Positions 17,980 through 25,739 of a DNA stretch of 25,739 bases are shown one piece after another (the stretch's first letter is position 1; each line of letters begins with the position of its first letter). The notes beneath the pieces are model-generated. The model searched no databases, had not been told where the DNA came from, and saw nothing but the letters and a program-made list of their open reading frames with translations. Both the position numbers and the translations under genes were made by a program. This DNA comes from Salisapilia sapeloensis (Eukaryota > Oomycota > Peronosporomycetes > Peronosporales > Salisapiliaceae): contig JAADVB010000245.1 in assembly GCA_023334545.1 (NCBI GenBank), forward strand, positions 1 through 25,739. Reading direction: 5' to 3'.

Positions 17980-18093
17980 GCTTGCTGCGCTTCCTAGGGG
18001 AATAGCACGAGGACCAACTGGCCTAGTGCAAAAATAGACGCGTACGAGGCTAAAAATGGACGACACTTCCTCTTAGACTCACTTTCGATTGCT
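17980..18093. promoter_or_regulatory. Divergent promoter between acyltransferase and large EF-hand genes
   Basis: These 114 bases serve two outward-facing genes. The plus strand carries the Inr-like match described separately at 18078-18085. No matching element is evident for the acyltransferase on the minus strand. Confidence 0.45.
18078..18085 (+). promoter_or_regulatory. Inr-like core promoter site of the large EF-hand gene
   Basis: CTCACTTT matches YTCANTYY exactly and is followed by CGATT, loosely like the flanking promoter region that accompanies the oomycete Inr. The A is 13 bases before the ATG at 18094, which would give a very short 5' UTR. Function is inferred from the match. Confidence 0.45.
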
Positions 18094-21000
18094 ATGAACT
18101 CTCCACGGCATGTTCGCTCTCCTTTGCCAGTGTCACCGCATCGGTCAACGCATGGAACGAAAGGCAGCAAGTTGAACGATTTCGTGCCAGTAGCGTGCGG
18201 GACGTTGACACTAGATGGTATCAAGGAAGGAGCATACATGCTGTGCAAGCACGCCGACGACCTTTTGGGTCACCATGCTCGTCAGGCGTTCCGAGAGAAA
18301 GCGGCGTCTCGGCGAGGTACGAATGGTATCTACTACCATCTCAAGGACCTCATGGTTCGGTTCGGTAGCAAGGATAAGAAGAAGAAACTCGGACATCATG
18401 ATAATGAGACCGATCGACTCGTCCTGCGTGAGTCGAATCTTCGCCAACTGATCGCAAGTGACCCAGTCTACGCCCACGCGGTTCCGGAAGATCGCGTCGA
18501 TGCGCTCTACCATCGTCTGGAAGTCGAAGCTGGCGACGGCGTTCGTCATCGAGCTTTTGTCGAGTTCTGTCTTCTAGACTCGACGCAATTGTAAGTCTTC
18601 TTGCGTTCGTACCTTGTTCTCGTAGAGCCTGATGCTGTGTCCTTTTCATCAAGACGATTGCTCCTGCTCAAGTACTGTCAGAGGCTGAGGAAGCAGAAGC
18701 TGACGGAAATGGAGGTCTCAGACGTGTTTAATCGACTCGTTCGACCAGGAGAGAGTGCAATTGATCCTGATCTTTTCCACTCCGCTCTGTCGTACGAGCT
18801 AGACGTCGTTTTAACTACTGGAGTAACTTGTAACTTGAGTTTCCATCGACGACGTGTATGACTAATACAAGGTGTGTGGCTGCATGTAGGAAATCACAAC
18901 GCTGCTGCGCTTCATGGATTATGATCTGGATGGAGTTGTGAAACTCGGTGACTTTGACGAGCTCCTTCATGACGACAAGTTCTCGGAAGAAGTGGCACAG
19001 GCAACGGATGATAGCAGCATTGTAGACGTAAAACTTTCGTTTAACAGTGGCGATGAAGCGACTTTGTCTCGCGACGGGTACTTACAACTGTTTCCAAGCA
19101 TCCGTAAGCTCTCGAACACTGCTGAGCTGAGTATATGGACCAAGAGCGCCGATAGATGGCAAGGTAAAGCTGCGATCACAAACATTAAGTACTCTTCGAG
19201 TTCACGAGACTCCAAGCTCGTGTCCAAAGGGTACACTTGTCTCGGTCACGACATGAGCCGGGGCGGTACGTTTGGCTGGCACACATACATATGGCTCAGC
19301 TACGCTCCGCCCAAGATGGCGAATGTGAATGAAGTGGTGGAACTTGCCATCACGAGCGGAGATCTTAAGGACAAGCACGACTCCAAGTTGTGGATGCCTC
19401 CTTGTCGAGGTTTCAAGCTCATTCGAGGAAACTTGAAAGCGAATAGCTCGAAGAACGGCATCTGCTTGTGGCTACGAAGACACCATACACTGTCCAACGA
19501 GGATCTAGTGGACGCACCGGAAGAGGTGAGTGTGAGCAAAACCGTGCTGTCTTCGGGTGGTCAAGCCCATCTGGATGACCTGGAGCAGCATATTCGAACT
19601 GCATTGCGTCGGAATTGTGCTGTCGACCAAGACGGAAGCTTAAACTTTAGCTTGTTGTTTGATGACATGGATGTGAAGAAGAAGCGAGGTCTGTCGAAAC
19701 AGAGGGTGATTGCTGGCTTGGAGCAGTATGGAGTCAAGATGGACAAAAAGGTAAAAGCGTATTTGACAATTAGGTGCTTACCGGAGGGAAATGGCTGACT
19801 TTTGTGGATATTTGCAGGACTTTCATAGCGTCTGGCACCGGATGAATCCTAAAGGAGCCAAGAAGGTCGATGTCGCGTCCTTTTGTCACTTCCTAGAGCT
19901 CACCGATTCGGAAATGTAGGCTCTATCCGTGATAGTCTTGATGAAATGTGTAGTCACTTAATGCATCTTGTTCCATAGAGATGACGTGATCAAGACGTTG
20001 CAGAGGACGATGGTGACTCGGTCGAGTCACTTTGCCATCAGCTACCGGTCTCTCTTTCAGTCGTATAATACGCTCGGCGATGGTAAGCTCAGTCGAGTCG
20101 ACTTCCAGAACATATTAGCGAGCAATCACATTGCGTTTACGAGCTCGGAACTAACGAGGATCATGAGTCGATTTGATGTGGACAAGGATAACATCATTGA
20201 CTATGCCGACTTCCTCCAGTACCTGACAGGTGTCTGTGACGGATCGTCTCGAGACGCAGAGAGAGTAGCCGGAGCGGCTGAACAGCTTCGCAACTGGGCG
20301 CTGGAACGGCAGAATAAGAAGCTAGCAAAGGACGGTGAGATCGACACGACAGCAGCGTGGAAACTGCTTCGACCTGTGAAGGGTGTGGTGCATGTCCTTC
20401 AAGTAGATAACGTCCTTCGGCAGATGGACGTTCGGCTGAATGCGACCCAGTTACAGCGTCTTCAGGTCCTGGTAGCACCGTCTTCTAACGGAGAAATTAG
20501 TCGTGACATCTTCCATACGTTCGTGAACCACTTTCCGAAGAAGATTAGCTCGATGGTGTACGACTTGAGGAAGATTGTGGGACAAGTTCCATCCGATGCG
20601 TCTTCGGATGCTGTCTTCGACCGGCTGAACGTGGAAACGAATGGAAGACTTCCGCTCACGAAACTACTGCAAGAGATCAACGCCTACGCGATTGAGCAAA
20701 AGACAGGTCGAGCTGTCGACCTGCGAGACTTTGTCTACGTTGTGCAGTGGACAGGAGCAGACTGTGGTGGCGCTGGATCGGTCATCATCGATCGCTTTCT
20801 CGCTTGCGTCCGAGAGAACCCAGAGCGTCGGAATACGAAGAATGAGTTCGTGACACACTTTGATAGTCCCAACTTCGCCGAAGGCGTGCATCTGTTGCGT
20901 CAAGAGATCAAGCGATGTGGGAAGAAACCGGACGGGAAGTTTGATTTCCAAATACCATTTCGTCTATTTGATGTGAACGGGAGTGGTGACATCTTGCTGT

Positions 21001-24000
21001 CCGAGTTTGAAAACGCCACGAGAGCACTTGGTGTCGAGCAGTTCTTGTCTGACCAGGAAGTCAAGAGCCTAATGCGTCGATTTGACTTGACGCCTGCGGG
21101 TGGAATTGACTATGAAGAGTTCTTGCGTTTTATTCTTGCCGACTCTGCTTCACTCTATTCGGAAGCGATGGGCGCATCTACCACAGACGCCGCCGTTCGA
21201 ACTATTTTAAAGGGCATTGTAGCCTCGGAAAAGCTATCTTCGACGACTGCCGTTGCGTTCTGTAACTCGCTTAAGCGGATGTTTTCGATTTTGGATAAAG
21301 ACACTGTCGGTGCGGTCCCAAAAACAGTATTTGTCGAAACGTTGGAAGAGATGGGGATTCGACTTAGCGAAGAGCAAGTCAGAGAGCTTCTTGGCGCCTT
21401 TCAGTCAGATGATGATGAGGAGGAGGAAGGCTCGGTGTCGATTAGATATGAGTCCTTTTGTGATGCACTGCTCTACGAAGCAGATACGGAAGACAAAGGT
21501 GATGTATCTCACCCGCAAGTACTGGAAATGCTGCAGTTACTGCAGGGTTTCCACAAGCACCTGAAGAAAGTGATGAGAGGATTGGAGGAAGGGGTACGTA
21601 TCGCCCATTTCTTTGGCAGTGAAAAGGACAAAGCAATCCAGTTGTCGGTTGGAGAGTTCAAAGATGCGTTGTGGAAACTTGGCATCCGTCATCCGTATCT
21701 ACAGGACGAACTGTCACTTTTACTAAGTTGCTTTCAGTCGTCGGATGGGTTTGATCCCAATCTCTTGGAAGAATTTGCGATTAAAGGTCCTATATGTGTT
21801 TTGGCAAGAGGGGGAAGTGGATTGCAGTCGTGTGCTGAGCGACTAGATGAAGAGTTGGGGGCGTTCTTAAAGTCGGATGAAAATGCTGGAACGAGGTTAA
21901 AGGCGTTATTCGATGCGCACGATGGAAATGGAGACGGATCGTTGTCCAAGACGGACTTTGTGAATGTCTTACAGAAGGCTGGGTGCGCTCGATTCATCAC
22001 ACCAGAGTGCGAGATGCTTCTTCTGCACATTCTTGATCCACACGAAGAAGGTTTTATCACGAGCAATGCTCTGAATAACCTCGTGGATCTTGTGAAGGTT
22101 TGGGCAGTCAAAACGAGTCCAGGAAAGCATGGTAACTCACCAGATCACATCAAAGGTGACGGCGGAAAGGAGCCGCAGGACAATGAACGTGATTTAGAAT
22201 CGACTGAAGCAAAAAAAGCGATTCTGCAGGCCATTGTCAATGCCGATGTACAGCTCAAGGCTCCATTTCCGTTTGAACGGTACTTTGAAAAATACAAGCA
22301 TGAAGAATCGCTCGTCAAGTCTCGCATCTTTGAAAAGACTTTGGATAAATTCATCAAGCATGTGATACAGCAGCATGTGGTATATGACATGAAAATGATG
22401 GATTGGAGCGTGCTTGTTCATGAGTATGAAGGAGAGCAAAAGGGGTTTATTAATTATACACGATTCCTCTCTGATTACCAGTCTTTCGACCGTCCAAAGC
22501 CTTCACAGCAAGATGCAGAAGTAGATTGTGACGACAGTGAGTTCTGGTGCCCTGCGAACTATCCTGGGATGACCTTAAAGCATTCTGTTTTGCGAATCAT
22601 GAAGGGTGTCATCCACCGCAGTTGTCCAAGCGAAGGGCAAAGGACTGAGCTTCGGAACGAAGTGGAGAGACGGAAACCTGCTTTACTATCCCAGCATTCA
22701 ATCAACGACTGGAAGCTGTACGAGCTGTTGGTGGAGCTCGGACTACAGGTACATAAAGCCGAGGCGGATCAGCTTCTCCAGTTCTTGAAAAACGATGTGA
22801 ATCATGCAGAAGGCTTCAGCTGTGATAAGCTTCTTTGGATCCTGCGCGAGTGTCTACCTCCACCAAGTCCGATAAATGAACCTGACGAGACAAAGGAAGA
22901 GGCTGTATCTCCAGTGAAAGACACAAAGTTGTCCACCGCACTGGGTCTCAAGATACATCAATGCTTTATCTTGGCTGCGAAACGGAACGTTAGCGGTCAG
23001 CACTTGTTGAAACAGTGTGATCCGGACGGCACAGGTCTAGTGACGCTCCTCGAGTTCCAAACCGTATTACGGTTGATGGGATGTCTTCTAACCTCCAACG
23101 AAGCGGATGAGCTGAAGAGGATCTTGGGCGACCCTGCGTCGTCCAAGATTGACTATACTCATTTCTTACGCCACCTTGCCAAGTACAAGGAGAAGCATCA
23201 GCACCACGATGGACGCAAAGCTCGTCCGATCTCACCCATGCCACTTCCAGTTCGACGACCTCGGCATCGCCCACTTACGGCTCCACAAGTACAAGGCTAT
23301 GGTCCCAATGTTCAAAACGTCTGGACACTCTCTCCAAAGTACAATGGCCACAATACTCCAGCTTGCATCCGACCCACGCCTCCAGTGCTGATGGACTTGA
23401 GGGAAGTTGACGTGACCGTCCTCCCGGCTATCTGTAACCAGGTGATTGAGCAATGTGGAGAGCTCAACTCGTTTCTACAGTCGTTTGCCTTGTACGATGG
23501 TAAAGCCACCGGATTCGTCGCCCATGATGCTTTCTACGCACTCATGAGGAAGTTTGGCGTGGAGTTAGATCCGGAGACGATGACTCTAGTGTTGAAACGT
23601 TTTGCTGCGATTACTCCTGATAAATTTGACTACGTCGAGTTTACCGAACTTGCAAGTCAATACGTTGCTAGGGCGATGCATGGATTGCAGCACTCGGCAG
23701 CTCCCACGCTTACGACAAAAGCGAATGTAAAGAAGTCACTTACTGTTCAACAAGGCAATGCACCGATCCATGTACGCAATGACGATCAGGTAGGACATAT
23801 ATACTCCGGTTTGACTCTAGACTAGTCTGTCGACTAACACTAAGATGCACAGGCGCAACCCCCGGACAGTATTAAGCCTCTGGAGGGGTATCCACATCCC
23901 TCATTCGACACTTCGACGGCAGTCAAGCCGTCCGTCTGGTCCTGCCCAGTCTGTCTTCACCGACAGCCTCAAACAGTCCGAGCCTGCCAAATCTGTGCGA

Positions 24001-24197
24001 CTGTGAATCCATCTTCCGGTCGAATCCAACAGCGTCATCAATGCAGTGCATGTGGGTTCCGGAACACTGCTACAGCTGAGCGCTGTGATTTGTGTCAAGT
24101 ACGATTTACAACGGATGCAGGCAAACAACAAGCAGCTAATCAACTCCGGTGGAACATACTTCCTCAAGGGGACGAACGTGGATTGTGGAGACCTTAG
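18094..24197 (+). CDS. 1926-residue multi-EF-hand protein with beta-prism-like section and C-terminal RanBP2-type zinc fingers
   Basis: Six exons (18094-18590, 18654-18822, 18890-19750, 19818-19915, 19979-23789, 23853-24197) close in frame. EF-hand loops include DYDLDGVVKLGD (about residue 232), DVDKDNIIDYAD (608), DVNGSGDILLSE (873, canonical), DKDTVGAV (981, degenerate), DGNGDGSLSKTD (1190) and DPDGTGLVTLLE (1556, canonical). Several degenerate partners (such as DLTPAGGIDYEE at 911) fit paired hands repeating along the chain. Residues about 300-425 look different: two half-repeats with ITNIKY...GYTCLG...TYIWLSY and GFKLIRGNL...NGICLWLRR, resembling an MABP/Vps62-type beta-prism. The last 115 residues hold two Cys4 fingers (WSCPVC...CQIC near 1840; CSACGFRN...CDLC near 1876) like RanBP2 zinc ribbons, which bind ubiquitin or RNA. 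The EF-hand repeats recall EFCAB6-like axonemal proteins. Calcium binding is likely; the cellular role is unknown. Confidence 0.82.
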
Positions 24198-25306
24198 GTA
24201 GCTCTAGAATCCATAGTATAAAAGTTCTTGTACGTATTGGTTGCGAGGTCAAAGTCACAAGTCGGGTGTGTTACGCGGAACGATTTCCGCTGGTATACGA
24301 TGAAGTTATACTTGGTGCGGAGTACCCACCAGATTTCATACGCGCCAGAGCACACGGTTCGGCCTTTGTCTCCTTGAAAAAATAACGGCAGCGTCGTTGT
24401 CCGAAATCCACTCGTGAACTCGCCTAGCAATCTCGTCTGGCTTAGAATGACTTCACTACCAGGCTCGTGGAGCTCCAGGAAGGTCCCGCAATGGTTGTCG
24501 AGTGCAAACTCACCAAAGCATTGAGATATGTACGCTGTCTGCGTATAGCCGATAGCAACACAAGTCTGCTTCTTACGTCCATCGACTCCGTAACAACTCG
24601 CTAGAGCATTTACGGAAACGTTGTGGTCCCAGCATGCAGGTCGCACGACATCTTTCAGGGGAAGTAAGGCTTTTAAGCGGCCAACGCAGGTCGAGTCGTT
24701 GTATTTGTGCGTGACTTGTAGTCCTTTGGGTGTGAGCCTTTTCTGGAGCCGATACGGATGAGATTCGGCATCGACGTAGCAGTTTGAGTCGAACACAATT
24801 GGCCGATCACCAACTCGACTAATGGAAGCATCGAGCGTCACACCAGCTTCGTCCATGACGGGAATGAGACTCCGTGCATCTTCTTGCATGTATGCCTACA
24901 AGAGGAAAGGAGCATGCCTGTATGAGCAGCTCTGATTTTGCTTCTACTCTATGAAAGGTACCGGATTCCCAAAATGGTCGATGCAGCAATCTACGTTTCG
25001 GTTGCGACATGGGTCGACTAGTAGCCCAATTTTATAATTTTCTGGCGTTGCATATCTTTTCACAAGAGTGGTCCGTCAGATCGCCATCAAGCATATCAAT
25101 CAGCGTAACGAAAGTACATACGAATAGACATTGATATCAATCATATCTGCTTCATAACGCTCTTTTATATCTTCTTCGAGCGTATCCTCCCCAGCTGCCA
25201 AAGCTCGACTTTCAAGCTCCTCAACTTTATCCACAGCGGCGATGATTTCTCCGTAGGATGCCGAGAAGGATGCTATGAATATGAAGAAGGCTACAAGATA
25301 CTTCAT
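24194..25306 (-). CDS. Secreted cysteine-rich protein, unknown family
   Basis: Three exons (25306-25122, 25055-24962, 24895-24194), with two 66-base introns, give 326 residues. The N-terminus MKYLVAFFIFIASFSASYG is a textbook signal peptide with cleavage likely after SYG. The mature chain has twelve cysteines (an even number, suggesting up to six disulfides), two N-glycosylation sequons (NDS and NVS), and no transmembrane segment or GPI-type tail. A charged acidic stretch follows the signal peptide (KVEELESRALAAGEDTLEED), containing a loose RALA resembling a degraded RxLR, but no proper RxLR-dEER. I do not recognise the fold. The stop codon overlaps that of the large EF-hand gene. An extracellular role, perhaps host-directed, is only inference from secretion and context. 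Confidence 0.75.
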
Positions 25307-25455
25307 CCTGACGCTTTCCAGAATCGAAATGCCTACACGACTCGGCGCCTTTTCACCACTCCCAAACCAGACAACGATCTAATGAAATTATTTCGATTCT
25401 CTTATCCTTCTTTCTACAATAAAGCAGTGCTCACGCTAAATACTGATTCAGCAAA
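25307..25455. promoter_or_regulatory. Divergent promoter between two secreted-protein genes
   Basis: This 149-base, visibly AT-rich spacer separates two outward-facing genes that both begin with signal peptides. No exact YTCANTYY site is evident near either start; ATTTCGATTCT occurs once in each orientation (minus strand near 25317-25327, plus strand near 25390-25400), which may be a shared element. Confidence 0.45.
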
Positions 25456-25739
25456 ATGGTGAATTTTCCTCTTGTAATTCTATTCATGATAACCTGCTCG
25501 GCAAACTCTGCGTTCGTTGAAAGTGGCCGACTCGGTTTTGCCACTTGCCATTGGAAACTTAACAAAGCACTTCAATATAACTTTCATCCACTATATCGAA
25601 TGCATAAGCGAGTGTTCTGCATTGCCAATGGAGGTACATGTTCATTTTCTTAGTCTTTTTCTGTCTTGGTCTTTGATGCAATCAGGAGAAAGCTATCTTC
25701 GAGACGACTTCAAGCCATGGCCGGTGCTCGAAATGTGCA
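25456..25739 (+). CDS. Secreted protein, N-terminal part (cut by window edge)
   Basis: Exon 1 is 25456-25633 and exon 2 begins at 25686 and runs out of the window, separated by a 52-base GT...AG intron. The first 19 residues (MVNFPLVILFMITCSANSA) form a clear signal peptide. The visible mature part, about 58 residues, has three cysteines (in FATCHWK, VFCIANG and VLEMC) and several aromatic and basic residues (HPLYRMHKRVF). No RxLR, CRN or other effector signature is present in what can be seen. It faces away from another secreted-protein gene, so the two may be co-expressed. Family unknown because the gene is incomplete. Confidence 0.65.

Noticed and set aside
25193-25212. RALA followed by acidic residues as an RxLR-dEER effector motif in the secreted protein
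   Set aside because: The second Arg of RxLR is missing and no EER follows; the match is too loose to call.
1-25739. A co-ordinated multi-gene defence, biosynthetic or mobile system
   Set aside because: Genes are mostly unrelated housekeeping functions, each with its own short promoter; no transposase, integrase, terminal repeats or clustered pathway enzymes are visible.

Overview
The window is compact nuclear DNA of a small-genome eukaryote. It holds sixteen protein genes and no bacterial-type operon, IS element, CRISPR array, rRNA or tRNA that I can see. Introns are 39-106 bases (mostly 45-67) with GT...AG ends. Two start sites carry the Inr-like core YTCANTYY known from oomycete promoters. 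The gene set (DCX-kinase, ARL8-like GTPase, Pns1/CTL transporter, AAAP carrier, many-EF-hand protein, small secreted cysteine-rich proteins) fits an oomycete or related stramenopile. That placement is inference, and I cannot name the species.

Layout, left to right: the 3' end of fumarase (+); a five-exon UBC13-type E2 (-); a doublecortin-domain CAMK-like kinase (+); a low-complexity protein with NPF and clathrin-box-like motifs (-); a small nucleic-acid-binding zinc-finger protein (+); a phosducin-like protein (-); an ARL8-like GTPase (-); a probably mitochondrial DEAD-box helicase with a GUCT-like domain (+); a choline-transporter-like protein (-); an unidentified RS-rich protein (+); an amino-acid/auxin-permease-type carrier (-); a kinase with HQD in place of HRD (+); an LCLAT1/AGPAT-type acyltransferase (-); a 1926-residue protein with EF-hands, a beta-prism-like section and two RanBP2-type zinc fingers (+); and two divergently placed genes for secreted proteins (- and +, the last cut by the window edge).

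Genes alternate strand almost perfectly: 14 of 15 neighbouring pairs are in opposite orientation, giving seven short divergent promoters and seven convergent ends. One convergent pair overlaps by its stop codons. Most genes are housekeeping functions with no shared pathway, so no multi-gene system is evident. The parts most worth a second look are the large EF-hand protein and the divergent secreted pair at the right end, where the DNA becomes visibly AT-richer.

Exon maps were built by hand from reading-frame continuity, splice consensus and family similarity. Every multi-exon model closes in frame. Two junctions (in the genes at 3726-5415 and 12192-12867) remain uncertain.
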